From Fructobacillus americanaquae (GTDB lineage: Bacteria; Bacillota; Bacilli; Lactobacillales; Lactobacillaceae), in the NCBI RefSeq assembly GCF_024029775.1, contig NZ_CP097122.1, positions 1,350,205-1,414,204 on the forward strand: a stretch of 64,000 bases of DNA, given 5' to 3'. Shown here in pieces: positions 40,744-49,434 of this stretch. The first letter of the stretch is position 1, and each line of letters starts with the position of its first letter. Position numbers and translations under genes: made by a program. The notes beneath the pieces are model-generated. The model did not search any database. It was not told the DNA's origin and saw nothing but the letters and a program-made list of their open reading frames with translations.

Positions 40744-40930
40744 AAAAGGTCTTTCAATGGCTAAGTTGTCATTGATGTTAAGAAAGACTGATGGATTTTC
40801 TAAAACGATTGGATCGGCTAACATTTCGCAATATAAAAATGACAACCGTGAACCAAAATTAGAAACTTTGGAAAAGTTAGCTAAATTCTATGGAGTCACA
40901 CCAGCATATCTAGCGGGATGGGAGGAATAA
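40721..40930 (+). CDS. XRE-family HTH protein (69 residues)
   Basis: The frame starting at 40721 (MIGYLRNEKGLSMAKLSLML) contains the complete HTH_3 fold (to ETLEKLAKFYGVTPAYLAGW). A later ATG at 40757 would cut off the first helix, so the early start is preferred although it lies 23 bases inside the previous gene and has no clear ribosome site. Translational coupling is likely. Confidence 0.65.
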   Translation: MIGYLRNEKGLSMAKLSLMLRKTDGFSKTIGSANISQYKNDNREPKLETLEKLAKFYGVTPAYLAGWEE

Positions 40931-40932
40931 GG

Positions 40933-41043
40933 ATGACAACAACAGGAAATAGAGTTGCAGATGGTTTAGAGCAACATCTAGCTGAAGAAGCAAGATGGGA
41001 ACGCGAACAAGAAAGCGAAAGGGTGATTGACGATGAAGCCTGA
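40933..41043 (+). CDS. Short acidic protein (36 residues)
   Basis: Begins MTTTGNRVADGLEQH and is mostly Glu, Arg and Ala. AAGGATG-type spacing, GGAGGAA 10 bases upstream. Overlaps the next gene by 11 bases. No function known. Confidence 0.45.
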   Translation: MTTTGNRVADGLEQHLAEEARWEREQESERVIDDEA

Positions 41044-41332
41044 ACAACGTTTGCAATCACAAATCACCACATTTCTAAGACAAAACGATTACTTCATCAT
41101 TAAGACACAATCTGGTCCCGGTACTGATATTGGAACACCAGACATTATCACGATTGATAAGCACGGCAAGTTCCTAGGATTGGAAATTAAGCGACCAGAC
41201 GGACAAGGTACAGTATCGGCCGAACAGAAAGCGGTCGGTGCTCAAATTAAGCGAAACGGTGGTCTATGGTATGTGATTGATAGCTTTACAAGATTTTTGG
41301 AGGTTATCGATGACGTCGAAAAACTCTTTTAG
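41033..41332 (+). CDS. VRR-NUC domain nuclease
   Basis: 99 residues from the ATG at 41033 (GAAAGGG upstream; an alternative TTG two codons earlier is less likely). Complete VRR-NUC core: GTDIGTPDIITI, then LGLEIKRPDGQGTVSAEQ with the E-x-K metal site. Stand-alone phage VRR-NUC proteins are PD-(D/E)XK-fold nucleases usually coupled to a helicase, as here. Confidence 0.88.
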   Translation: MKPEQRLQSQITTFLRQNDYFIIKTQSGPGTDIGTPDIITIDKHGKFLGLEIKRPDGQGTVSAEQKAVGAQIKRNGGLWYVIDSFTRFLEVIDDVEKLF

Positions 41333-42470
41333 ATTGTATGAAGCACAGGCCAATCAGTTAGCAAAGTCAAAACCTAACTACTACTACGTGATGAAAATGG
41401 GGACAGGGAAGACCGTTGTTGGTTTATCCCATGTAATGAAGCACTACCCATCGTCTGACGTTATTGTAGTGGCACCACGTCAAGTTGTAAAAGCTAAGTC
41501 GTGGGAGAAGGACGCCGAGTTGGTTGGGTTTAAAAATGACATGCAGGTCATCACGACTGATGGTGTGAAGAAGCTAAGCAACGCTGATGTGATAGATAAG
41601 GTATTGATCGTTGACGAGGCTCACAAGTTCAAAAACACATCAGGTCGTTCTGAAAAGTTACGAACACTGACTAAGTGCTGTGCGGGTTTTGTTTTTCTGT
41701 CAGGCACACCCACGAATGGAAAACTAGACGATTTGGAAATGTATGCCCTGTACTTTGGCCATGTTCCGACTAAGAAGCAGTTCAAGGACTTGTACAAGGT
41801 AGCGGAACACCCCGGTTGGTCTAAGTTCCCAATTTGGAAAGTCGGTAAAAACACGAACCAATTAACAGAGTGGTTTAAGTCCATCACGTCTGATGTCGTC
41901 ACGCTTGATGAAATCACTGAACTGCCAGATATTAATGAACACGTTATCAGTTTTAAGCCAGACCGTGAGTACAAAAAGACCAAGATGTCTTACAAGAAGG
42001 ATGACAAGGTTATCTTTGCCAATCCAACTGCACGCCGTATCTACCAACGTCAAAATCAGAACAACAAAGCCAAACTCGATTGGCTTGAAAGCGTTAAAGA
42101 GTCATACGGTGATGAGAAAACACTTATCTTCTACACCTATGATAATGAGCTGCAACTGTTAGACGAGGCGTTGAAAGATTTCAAGGTCGGCCACGTTAAC
42201 GGTCATGAGTATGACAGTCAAGGCGATTTTATCCTGATCCAAACAACGGCTGGTTCGGGGATGACATTGAACGAGTATAAACACGCCATCTGGTGGTCGT
42301 TGCCTGATAGTTTTATCGATTTTGACCAGTCGAAATATCGGAACTATCGAATTGGACAAGAAAGCAAAATCACACGAGATTACTTGGTTGTTCACGGGAC
42401 GATTGACGACGCTATCTGGAACTCACTAGAGATGAAAGAAAGCTTTAATTCGGAAATGTTCGAGGACTAG
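41310..42470 (+). CDS. SNF2/DEAD-type phage helicase
   Basis: 386 residues from ATG 41310 (GGAGG at 41298; the open frame extends further left inside the previous gene). Walker A MGTGKT (about residues 30-35), motif II VDEAHK, motif III LSGTPTNG and C-terminal QTTAGSGMTLNEYKHAIWW/YRIGQ motifs. Adjacent VRR-NUC and SNF2 helicase genes are a standard phage replication/recombination pair. Confidence 0.9.
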   Translation: MTSKNSFRLYEAQANQLAKSKPNYYYVMKMGTGKTVVGLSHVMKHYPSSDVIVVAPRQVVKAKSWEKDAELVGFKNDMQVITTDGVKKLSNADVIDKVLIVDEAHKFKNTSGRSEKLRTLTKCCAGFVFLSGTPTNGKLDDLEMYALYFGHVPTKKQFKDLYKVAEHPGWSKFPIWKVGKNTNQLTEWFKSITSDVVTLDEITELPDINEHVISFKPDREYKKTKMSYKKDDKVIFANPTARRIYQRQNQNNKAKLDWLESVKESYGDEKTLIFYTYDNELQLLDEALKDFKVGHVNGHEYDSQGDFILIQTTAGSGMTLNEYKHAIWWSLPDSFIDFDQSKYRNYRIGQESKITRDYLVVHGTIDDAIWNSLEMKESFNSEMFED

Positions 42471-42472
42471 AT

Positions 42473-42622
42473 ATGAGAATAAGCGAATTACAAAAATGGT
42501 TGATCGATGTAGGCGACAAGGTTGTTCGACTAGCCTTTACATCAAAAGACCAAAAACAACCAGAGTCAGAACACATCGTTATTAATGGTGGAATTTACAA
42601 AATCACGATTGAAAAAATCTAA
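42473..42622 (+). CDS. Small phage protein (49 residues)
   Basis: Begins MRISELQKWLIDVGDKVV and ends YKITIEKI. Three bases after the helicase stop, so coupled to it. No domain recognised; compact beta-like C-terminal half. Confidence 0.5.
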   Translation: MRISELQKWLIDVGDKVVRLAFTSKDQKQPESEHIVINGGIYKITIEKI

Positions 42623-42636
42623 GAAAGAGGAAACAA

Positions 42637-42816
42637 ATGCTGAATGATATTTTCTGTTCGCTTTGTTTTGCTCACGACGCACCAAAATTAGTTGTTAAGC
42701 ATAAGAGTAATCAAACAGTTATTGAAAAGCGTTGCCGTTGGTGCAACCACAAGATAGATGAAAGGGTCGTAAATGGACAAAATTCATATGAGCCCCACAA
42801 GGGCTTTCAAGTTTAG
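42637..42816 (+). CDS. Zinc-ribbon-like small protein (59 residues)
   Basis: Two CxxC pairs (FCSLC near residue 8 and RCRWC near 34) at zinc-ribbon spacing. AAAGAGGAAA precedes the ATG. The last 44 bases overlap the PD-(D/E)XK gene in another frame, which is a long overlap even for a phage. Confidence 0.55.
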   Translation: MLNDIFCSLCFAHDAPKLVVKHKSNQTVIEKRCRWCNHKIDERVVNGQNSYEPHKGFQV

Positions 42817-43525
42817 CAAAAACCCACTTCGTGCTTACCACGATTACACTGGCGAGCATCCATGGTGGGAAGGAAGTAAGGACGCACTGTTATTTGGGAC
42901 AATCGTCCACAACGTTGCGGAAGGTCGTGACAAGACACAAGATATATCGGAAGAAGACAAAGACTTGCTGATTAGTAAAGCAGGCAAAACGAAAGGGCAA
43001 CTCAAGAAAGCATACGTTGATGCCGAAGTTATTGGTAATCATTTGCGAGATTACGTCTTGACATTTAGTGCTTTGCCGTTTGGTCAGGCTGAATATGAAG
43101 TTGAAATCAATGAAGAAACCGAAACAGGTCAAGGGGTGCAATTTACTGCCACTGGTCGAGCGGACATGCTAACCAAAAAAGCAGTGTTTGATTTTAAGAC
43201 AGTCGCACCAATGGACTTCGATGGTTTTATTGAGTATGGATCGTTCCGTGACAATCGGCAAGAAGAGTACAAGAAACAAATTGCTTACTATGCTTTCATG
43301 TTCGATAAGAAAGAGGCCCACTTAATTTACATCAAGAAGGACCCAGATAAGCCGTTTATCTACGACTTCAAAATGGACCATGACGAGATTTTACGATACG
43401 CCAACGAGATGGCGGATGAAATTGAACAGGCAGTTCATTACGTTGACTGTCCAGACAATCTCGAAGCAATCAATGATGGAAGCCAATGGGCTTATGAACA
43501 ATTTGGGGGCGTGATTGATGTCTAA
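42773..43525 (+). CDS. PD-(D/E)XK nuclease-like protein (DUF3799 type)
   Basis: 250 residues. SPTRAFKFSKNPLRAYHDY at the N-terminus, GTIVHNVAEG, then GRADMLT...VFDFKTV with the D and DxK of the nuclease site, and QIAYYAFMFDKKEAHLIYIKKDP. This is the RecE/AddB-like exonuclease type found next to single-strand annealing systems in phages. Works with the AAA ATPase and DUF669 protein downstream (inference). Confidence 0.8.
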   Translation: MDKIHMSPTRAFKFSKNPLRAYHDYTGEHPWWEGSKDALLFGTIVHNVAEGRDKTQDISEEDKDLLISKAGKTKGQLKKAYVDAEVIGNHLRDYVLTFSALPFGQAEYEVEINEETETGQGVQFTATGRADMLTKKAVFDFKTVAPMDFDGFIEYGSFRDNRQEEYKKQIAYYAFMFDKKEAHLIYIKKDPDKPFIYDFKMDHDEILRYANEMADEIEQAVHYVDCPDNLEAINDGSQWAYEQFGGVIDV

Positions 43526-43793
43526 CAGATTAAAAGAACTCCGAAAAGAAAAAGGCGTGTCACAAAAATACGTTGCCGATTTTCTAGGATTAACTAAGCA
43601 AGCTGTACAACGTTATGAATCTGGATTAAGCACACCTAAATTAGAAACATGGCAAAAACTTGCCGAATTCTTCGACGTGTCTGTTTTAAAACTAATTGGC
43701 GATGATGAACAACCTGAAGTTGAGTTAAAAAACGATGTACCAACAGAAGTTATATACAAAGGTAAAAAGTACAAGGTGATTACAAATGAATAA
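43518..43793 (+). CDS. XRE-family HTH regulator (91 residues)
   Basis: Typical HTH_3: LKELRKEKGVSQKYVADFLGLTKQAVQRYESGLSTPKLETWQKLAEFFDV, followed by a short C-terminal beta part (EVIYKGKKYKVI). ATG 43518 is preferred to a TTG one codon upstream. Overlaps the upstream gene by 8 bases. Confidence 0.8.
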   Translation: MSNRLKELRKEKGVSQKYVADFLGLTKQAVQRYESGLSTPKLETWQKLAEFFDVSVLKLIGDDEQPEVELKNDVPTEVIYKGKKYKVITNE

Positions 43794-43977
43794 TTATGTA
43801 GTAAGTATGAGCGATTTTAAAGGAAGCGTTATCAATCCAAAAGGCATTAAAAAGGTGATTATAAAAGCTAATTCAAAGAATGAAGCAATCATTAAATTCA
43901 TTGAACAAATTCAATTTGAAGATATACGGTGGTTTGAAATTAAAATCAAAGTTGAAGAGTTAGGAGTTATCGAATGA
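43786..43977 (+). CDS. Hypothetical 63-residue phage protein
   Basis: Mixed alpha/beta pattern (VIIKANSKNEAIIKFIEQIQFEDIRWFEIKIKVEEL), no family recognised. Overlaps both neighbours by a few bases, consistent with real translation. Confidence 0.6.
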   Translation: MNNYVVSMSDFKGSVINPKGIKKVIIKANSKNEAIIKFIEQIQFEDIRWFEIKIKVEELGVIE

Positions 43978-44621
43978 TTAAGGTATCAAAGTTTCAAGAA
44001 ATCAAGTTACAAAAGCCTGACCCACAAGCCATTGTAGTTTATGGCGAACCAATGGCTGGTAAGACGACCTTTGCCGGTAAAGCTAACAAGCCACTCTTCC
44101 TATCATTTGATGGGAATGCCGACAACGCCGGATATAACGCTGTTCGTCCGAAGTCATTCCAAGATGTGATGGACGTTATCGAACAAGCACCAGAAGCTGG
44201 CTACAAAACAGTTGTAATTGATACGGCTGAAGATATGGCCAACATGTTGGAATTGGAAGTCTTGGAAAATCACAACGCCAATTCACTTAAAGAAGCGGGT
44301 GACTATGGTGCAGGATTTGGGGAATTTAACAAAGCGTTTAGCAATATCATCAACGCACTCACCACTTCAGATTTGACTGTCTATTACTTGTTGCGTGCCA
44401 ACATGGACGATGAAGAAGGCTTGGTTATCGTGTTAAAGCCGAAGTTGTTCAATGTTATCGGTGGGTATTCCGACGCACTCATCGAGATCAACAACAAGCA
44501 CGAAGCGAAGTGGAAGAAGCGCCGGTACGAATGGGACGACAGCAAGTTGCCTGCACCACTGAACACAGTCGTTGACAAGAACAAGAAATCAGCACAAGCC
44601 CTGGAATCAATGGGACTTTAA
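43974..44621 (+). CDS. Phage AAA/RecA-like ATPase (Sak4-like)
   Basis: 215 residues. Walker A VVYGEPMAGKTTFAGK (about 21-36), Walker B-like TVVIDTAEDMANM and a sensor region TVYYLLRAN. Short RecA-fold ATPases of this type act in single-strand annealing recombination or as nucleotide-binding helpers. Place between an exonuclease and a DUF669 protein supports recombination. Confidence 0.7.
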   Translation: MIKVSKFQEIKLQKPDPQAIVVYGEPMAGKTTFAGKANKPLFLSFDGNADNAGYNAVRPKSFQDVMDVIEQAPEAGYKTVVIDTAEDMANMLELEVLENHNANSLKEAGDYGAGFGEFNKAFSNIINALTTSDLTVYYLLRANMDDEEGLVIVLKPKLFNVIGGYSDALIEINNKHEAKWKKRRYEWDDSKLPAPLNTVVDKNKKSAQALESMGL

Positions 44622-44645
44622 TAGGAAAAATAGGAGAAGAATATT

Positions 44646-45140
44646 ATGGCTTTAGATATGGAAAATTGGTTTGACAACATGGACGAAAACACGGCGCAAC
44701 CATCTGCGTTCGGGTTTGAAGACGGCACAACTGATGCCGTACTGACTGAAGTGTCCTTGTTCCAATCAAAGAGTTCTAGCTGGTCAGCTGTGCAGTTCAC
44801 TTTTGAAGACAGCGAAGGAACATCAGATAACGGCTATCGAGTTTCAGTTTCACAAAAGAAGACAGACGGTTCGAAGTTGTCGTCAAAGGCTTGGCAGTCT
44901 AATGTGTTCCAATTAATGCGCCCATTGATTTTGTTCAACAAAGAAATGAAAAAGGTCGTTGATTTGGATACCATCCGCCAAGGAAATCAGGCAGTTGTGG
45001 AAGCCTTGCAACCAGTTGCCGACAAGAAAACACTCAAGGTTAAGATTTTGAAAGAAACGCCTGAAGCAAAGGAAGGTGAAACAGCATTTTCAAAGTACAC
45101 GTTCCTAGACCCAATTGACGTACCGTTTGACATTGAATAA
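44646..45140 (+). CDS. DUF669-like phage protein
   Basis: 164 residues: MENWFDNMDENTAQPSAFGFEDGTTDAVLTEVSLFQSKSSSWSAVQFTFE and a C-terminal VKILKETPEAKEGETAFSKYTFLD. The fold pattern and place behind the ATPase match DUF669/SSB-like proteins of phage replication modules. ssDNA binding is inferred. The last base is shared with the next start. Confidence 0.65.
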   Translation: MALDMENWFDNMDENTAQPSAFGFEDGTTDAVLTEVSLFQSKSSSWSAVQFTFEDSEGTSDNGYRVSVSQKKTDGSKLSSKAWQSNVFQLMRPLILFNKEMKKVVDLDTIRQGNQAVVEALQPVADKKTLKVKILKETPEAKEGETAFSKYTFLDPIDVPFDIE

Positions 45141-45880
45141 TGGCAACCAAGACAGAGGCCATTAGATGGTTAAACGAAGGATATGACATTACACCAATTC
45201 AAGTTAGTTACGATGACGAAGGACATGCCAGTAAGAAGCCAATCCTTGCTTACGCCACTGATAAATTAGATAAATTATGGGTATTGTCTAACTGGAAACG
45301 CCATTATGCTATTGCGTTAGTTATGTCTGGATCGGATTATGTGTGCTTCGACTTTGACGATATGCACGAATATACATCTTTCCAAGTCCGTTTCCCTACG
45401 ATTGAAGATGGCGTGATTGAAGAGTCTGTGTCCGGTCGTGGTATTCATGTATTTTTCAAGAACAATCACAACCTGACCCAAGTTCTCAGCATCGAGAAAG
45501 GTCTCGATATTAAGGCCAGCAAAAATAACTATGCGGTTGTTGACCCGGAAACGGATTTATCTGAATGTGTTGATTTGCCTAATGAGTTGCTTGAGTTCTA
45601 CAACGAAAACAAAGCAAAAGGCCAAAAGGTTTCTAACTCATTTGAAGGACAGAGTAGCCTGACGATTCCAGAGTTAGCCATGATAACCGAAGGGTTCGGC
45701 GAAAATGGAACAAGAAATCGAAACATGTCGATACTCGTATGGTCGTTAATGATAATGGGTTTTCCTAAAAAATCAATTTACGCCATTGTCGACTTGGCCA
45801 ATCAGCAATCAGGATTAACGCAGTCAGAAATCGAAAAGACGATTGAGGGAAGTTGGAGGAAATGGACGAATGGCAACTAA
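45140..45880 (+). CDS. Bifunctional primase/polymerase (PrimPol) domain protein
   Basis: 246 residues. AIRWLNEGYDITPIQ at the start, the catalytic YVCFDFDDMHEY acidic cluster and SGRGIHVFFKN are the AEP-type PrimPol motifs. It supplies primers at the phage origin, working with the helicase gene that follows (11 base overlap). Confidence 0.85.
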   Translation: MATKTEAIRWLNEGYDITPIQVSYDDEGHASKKPILAYATDKLDKLWVLSNWKRHYAIALVMSGSDYVCFDFDDMHEYTSFQVRFPTIEDGVIEESVSGRGIHVFFKNNHNLTQVLSIEKGLDIKASKNNYAVVDPETDLSECVDLPNELLEFYNENKAKGQKVSNSFEGQSSLTIPELAMITEGFGENGTRNRNMSILVWSLMIMGFPKKSIYAIVDLANQQSGLTQSEIEKTIEGSWRKWTNGN

Positions 45881-47111
45881 AACAACGGTCATGGCCGAAA
45901 CACTTCTGGATAACTTTGATATTCAATATGACGAGTTCATCGGTCAAATTGTACTCAAGAAAGACGTGCAAGGGCAGGAAGTGTTAGTTGAAGCGGGACA
46001 AATGACGGACAACAAGGCACGGCTTATCCAAGCGTTCTTGGAGCGTAAATATGACACTGGTTATCCAATGTCGAAATTGTTCGAAGCCATCGAGTCGGCT
46101 GCCAGTCAGCATGTATTCTCATCTGTCTATGACTGGATTGAGTCCAAAAAGTGGGACAGAAAAAGCAGACTATGGACGATTGGCGAAGAGTTATTTGGTG
46201 TTGAAAACCCAGAAATTAACAAGGCGATTGGCATTTGGATTATCAATTTAGTAGGTGGCGCGTATGGTGTCGATACTGGTAAATTTCAATACACATTAGA
46301 CATCATCGGCAATCAAGGAACGGGTAAAACGTCGTTCTTAAAGCGATTAGGTGGTCAGTATTATACCGACCAATTCATGTCTTTTACTAAAAAAGACGAT
46401 TTTGAAATCATGATGAAAAACCTAATCGTCAACGATGATGAAATGCAAGTGACGGCGATCAATAGTGACAAGGTGTTTAAGAAGTTTGTCTCAACGAACG
46501 AGTTCACTTATCGACCGGCATATGCCCGCAACAGTGAAACAAAAAAACGTCACTTCGTCATCTCAAGAACGACAAACGATAGTTCCTATCTAACTGACTT
46601 GGGTGGTAATCGTCGAATTATCCCGGTCATTGTAAACGATTATAAAATCAAGCAAAACGCTTTCAAGTTGCCAGATAGTTGGTATGAAAATGTACTAGCT
46701 GAAGCACGTGACTATTATTCTGCTGTGATCACACATCCAGATAAGACGATTGATGACATCAACAAACAGATGGAGTCGATTAGCTTTGAAAACATGACGG
46801 AAAACTTGAACGTATTTGCTGAAATTGATGACGTTATCATGAACGTCCTGAAATCTGAACACAAGTTTGATGAGTCAATTCGAGTCAGTGAGCTAAACGC
46901 TTCGATTGAACAAGAATTGTATAGCCAGATGATTGATTATCAGCAAAAAGAACTTCGTAATCAGATTCAAATGGTTATGCAACGTGAAGGATTTGAGAAA
47001 AAACCGAAGAAAATCAATGGAAAAACAGTTCGTTGTTTTGTCAAAAAAGGGGTTACTCAAGAAGCAAAAAAGGTTACTCAAGAAGCAAAAAAGGTTACTT
47101 CAAAGGGGTAA
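45870..47111 (+). CDS. VapE/VirE-like phage replicative helicase
   Basis: 413 residues from ATG 45870 (GGAGG 11 bases upstream; the frame extends left without a site). Walker A GNQGTGKTSFLKRLGG, Walker B-like NLIVNDDEM and the VapE block RHFVISRTTNDSSYLTDLGGNRRIIPV. Together with PrimPol it makes a replisome core. The C-terminal repeat VTQEAKK-VTQEAKK-VTSKG is encoded by the GGTTACT iterons and is probably dispensable for the ATPase. Confidence 0.85.
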   Translation: MATKTTVMAETLLDNFDIQYDEFIGQIVLKKDVQGQEVLVEAGQMTDNKARLIQAFLERKYDTGYPMSKLFEAIESAASQHVFSSVYDWIESKKWDRKSRLWTIGEELFGVENPEINKAIGIWIINLVGGAYGVDTGKFQYTLDIIGNQGTGKTSFLKRLGGQYYTDQFMSFTKKDDFEIMMKNLIVNDDEMQVTAINSDKVFKKFVSTNEFTYRPAYARNSETKKRHFVISRTTNDSSYLTDLGGNRRIIPVIVNDYKIKQNAFKLPDSWYENVLAEARDYYSAVITHPDKTIDDINKQMESISFENMTENLNVFAEIDDVIMNVLKSEHKFDESIRVSELNASIEQELYSQMIDYQQKELRNQIQMVMQREGFEKKPKKINGKTVRCFVKKGVTQEAKKVTQEAKKVTSKG

Positions 47112-47290
47112 AAAGGTTACTTCTAAAAAAACGATAGTTAAAAAAATCACAGATTTTTTAGCAAAGTTACGTAACTTTTTAAAGCAGAGGTAACCGCTGA
47201 AAACGTTGCAAGAGTAAGACTAGTTGCTGTTAGGTTACCGGTTACTTATATATATCTATTATTTATATATATATATATATATATATAGGA
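47049..47290 (+). other. Candidate phage replication origin (iterons plus TA tract)
   Basis: GGTTAC starts at 47051, 47072, 47093 and 47115 (periods 21, 21, 22), inside and just past the helicase gene. Further copies: GTAACC at 47190 (inverted), GGTTAC at 47233 and 47240, GTAACC at 47321, and a 16 bp AAAGTTAC/GTAACTTT palindrome at 47163-47178. A 24-base TA run (47264-47287) follows. Iterons plus an AT-rich unwinding tract next to primase and helicase genes define a likely origin. Confidence 0.6.
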
Positions 47291-47339
47291 GTTTGAGCAA
47301 CCTTTTGTGACCACTTTTGTGTAACCAGAAAGGAAAAAC

Positions 47340-47492
47340 ATGATTAACGCAATTATAGTATTGGCCGTTTTTACAGGAGAAACGATTGCCTGTTTCATTT
47401 GGTACAAGATTGGATTTAAAAGAGGCCAAAAAGACATGATCAATAAGATTGTACGGATTATGGAAGAAACTAAAAAAGAGAAGGGTGTTTGA
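47340..47492 (+). CDS. Small membrane protein (50 residues)
   Basis: One N-terminal membrane segment (IIVLAVFTGETIACFIWYKI) and a charged tail. AAAGGAAAAA precedes the ATG. Function unknown. Confidence 0.55.
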   Translation: MINAIIVLAVFTGETIACFIWYKIGFKRGQKDMINKIVRIMEETKKEKGV

Positions 47493-47494
47493 TT

Positions 47495-47902
47495 ATGACC
47501 AAAAAATTTACGGAAGAAGAATATCAGAAGATTGTTGAAATAGCTGATAAACGCCTCGCTAATAGAGAATATGTTGTCAGCACAATTGTAAAAGATATTT
47601 ATGTAGACGTTTTTTACGAATTGAATAACGCCGATAAAGTTAAGGAATTAAATCAAGAACTTGCTTTAATCTCAATTCCAAAATCTCGTGACTGGGCGCA
47701 TGAACAGTTTGTTGAAAAAGAGAAGAAATATTACTGGCGGTATAAGAAGACTGATGAAGATGGAGATTTTTATTATCTCATAAAAGATTTCGGTTTGATT
47801 ATTCTTGATTGTCCTGCAAATTGGCATGAAAAATTAACTGAAACAGAAATCATTGAAGCAGGTTACAACCCAGACATGTTCGAACGAGAAGAGGTGGAGT
47901 GA
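47495..47902 (+). CDS. Phage protein, DUF1642-like
   Basis: 135 residues from ATG 47495. The C-terminal part (FVEKEKKYYWRYKKTDEDGDFYYLIKDF ... LTETEIIEAGYNPDMFEREEVE) follows the DUF1642 layout, with a final LTE-x-EI element. Role unknown; common in early regions of phages of lactic acid bacteria. Confidence 0.6.
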   Translation: MTKKFTEEEYQKIVEIADKRLANREYVVSTIVKDIYVDVFYELNNADKVKELNQELALISIPKSRDWAHEQFVEKEKKYYWRYKKTDEDGDFYYLIKDFGLIILDCPANWHEKLTETEIIEAGYNPDMFEREEVE

Positions 47903-48300
47903 TGAGAGAAATTAAGTTTAGGGCTTGGGACAAAAACAAAAAGAATTTCATCGGCTACTCAGAGTATGTTGTTTATCCAAATAGCGGAGAAGTGGCTGAA
48001 ATGGTTAGTTACGATGCTCAATCTGACAAGTTATCTGTCAATCATGAAGCAGTACTAGAACAGTTCACTGGCCTACATGACAAGAACGGAAAAGAAATCT
48101 ATGAGGGCGATATTGTCCAATTTCAACATTTCCCATACCAAAAAGGTGTTGTCAGCTTTGAAGGATTCGGTTTTAACGTAGAAGGATTTTGGGACTCATC
48201 ATATGATTGTCCGAGTTATGCGTTTTCTGAAGGAAACAATTACGAGGTCATTGGAAATATTCACGAGAACCCAGAACTGTTGGTGGAGATTGATGGATAA
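47902..48300 (+). CDS. YopX family phage protein
   Basis: 132 residues from ATG 47902 with GGTGGAG upstream. REIKFRAWDKNKKNFIGY at the start and LEQFTGLHDKNGKEIYEGDIVQ plus VIGNIHENPELL are textbook YopX signatures. Function unknown in the whole family. Confidence 0.92.
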   Translation: MREIKFRAWDKNKKNFIGYSEYVVYPNSGEVAEMVSYDAQSDKLSVNHEAVLEQFTGLHDKNGKEIYEGDIVQFQHFPYQKGVVSFEGFGFNVEGFWDSSYDCPSYAFSEGNNYEVIGNIHENPELLVEIDG

Positions 48301-48724
48301 AGTCTTATTCTCAAGTAAAAAAGACGACTGGGAAACACCTACTGATTTATTCGATGATCTGAACAAAAAATTCAAGTTTGATCTAGATGCCTGTGCCGAT
48401 GATAGTAACCACAAATTGAGTAATTATTATTCAGAGAGCAATAGCTGTTTGGAACGTGATTGGCATGGCAATGTTTTTATGAATCCACCTTATGGGCGAA
48501 GTATTTATCAGTTCATTCAAAAAGCCTATGAAGAGCACTTGAGAGATGAAAACAGATTTATCGTCATGCTGATTCCATCGAGAACTGATACGAAGTATTG
48601 GCATGATTTCATTCAAGACAAGGCAGTGGTTAAGTTCATCAGAGGGCGTTTGAAGTTTGAAGTGGATGGTGTTCCAAGAGATGCAGCTCCGTTTCCTAGT
48701 TGCTTAGTAGTTTATGGATTCTAA
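48293..48724 (+). CDS. Phage DNA N-6-adenine methyltransferase (Dam type)
   Basis: 143 residues from ATG 48293 (GGTGGAG upstream), shorter than the open frame that begins in YopX. KKDDWETPTDLFDDLNKKFKFDLDACADDSNHKL and the catalytic VFMNPPYGRSIYQF are typical of PF05869. Probably methylates GATC-like sites on phage DNA for protection. Overlaps YopX by 8 bases. Confidence 0.88.
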   Translation: MDKVLFSSKKDDWETPTDLFDDLNKKFKFDLDACADDSNHKLSNYYSESNSCLERDWHGNVFMNPPYGRSIYQFIQKAYEEHLRDENRFIVMLIPSRTDTKYWHDFIQDKAVVKFIRGRLKFEVDGVPRDAAPFPSCLVVYGF

Positions 48725-48741
48725 TTTCAGGAGAAAAAATA

Positions 48742-49434
48742 ATGAAAAATTACGTTAAATGGTTGGGGACAGAAATTAAGTCGTTGAACACTGCTGGTGC
48801 GGTTATGCTGGCGTTTATGGTCGGCGTGCAGTTGGCTTTGTTCATGGTCGCACCTATTACTGGCCTATCAGTTATCACGCTAGTGGCCACGTTGGTTGGG
48901 TCAGCATGTACGGTATATATGATGATTGGGAAACCAATTAATGGGCTACTCGGTTTGATTAGCGCACTAGGATTTATCTACGTCAATTGGACTGCTGGAC
49001 ACTATGCAAGTGTATTGGATCAGTTGGTATTCGTGGCATTGATTGATATTCCACTGATTGTGACGTGGAAGAGTTGGGGTCATCGTATTAAGAACGGTGT
49101 GAAGCATTTGAGCTTTGGCAACTGGATGTCTACATTGGCGCTGATGGTGATTATCTGGCTACCACTAATCATTGTCTATACATGGTTAGGTGACAGCAAC
49201 CCGGTATGGGATTCGTTGACATTGGTTATTGGGGCGTTTGCTTCTCTCTATGTATTCTTGGGATACGGTGACAGCTACACATTGTGGTTGATGGCGGACG
49301 TGGTCAACATTGCTCTGTGGTTTACGGCTTTGTCTGCTGGCTATTCTGCAAGTTCACTGCCAATGCTGTTGACGATGGCTTTCTATCTGATGACGGCACT
49401 GTATGGTCGTTTCGTGTCGGTATGGAGTAAGTAG
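48742..49434 (+). CDS. pnuC: PnuC family nicotinamide riboside transporter (phage-borne)
   Basis: 230 residues from ATG 48742 (AGGAGAAAA upstream). Seven membrane segments; LIDIPLIVTWKSWG and YGDSYTLWLMADVVNIALW are PnuC motifs. It would import an NAD precursor; with the Tad2-like protein this adds a second NAD-linked gene in the early region (inference). Its last about 25 codons are copied at 49720-49797. Confidence 0.85.
   Translation: MKNYVKWLGTEIKSLNTAGAVMLAFMVGVQLALFMVAPITGLSVITLVATLVGSACTVYMMIGKPINGLLGLISALGFIYVNWTAGHYASVLDQLVFVALIDIPLIVTWKSWGHRIKNGVKHLSFGNWMSTLALMVIIWLPLIIVYTWLGDSNPVWDSLTLVIGAFASLYVFLGYGDSYTLWLMADVVNIALWFTALSAGYSASSLPMLLTMAFYLMTALYGRFVSVWSK

Noticed and set aside
46933..47193. 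86-residue plus frame over the end of the helicase
   Set aside because: Second-frame reading of the iterons (KKQKRLLKKQKRLL repeats); explained by the DNA repeat.
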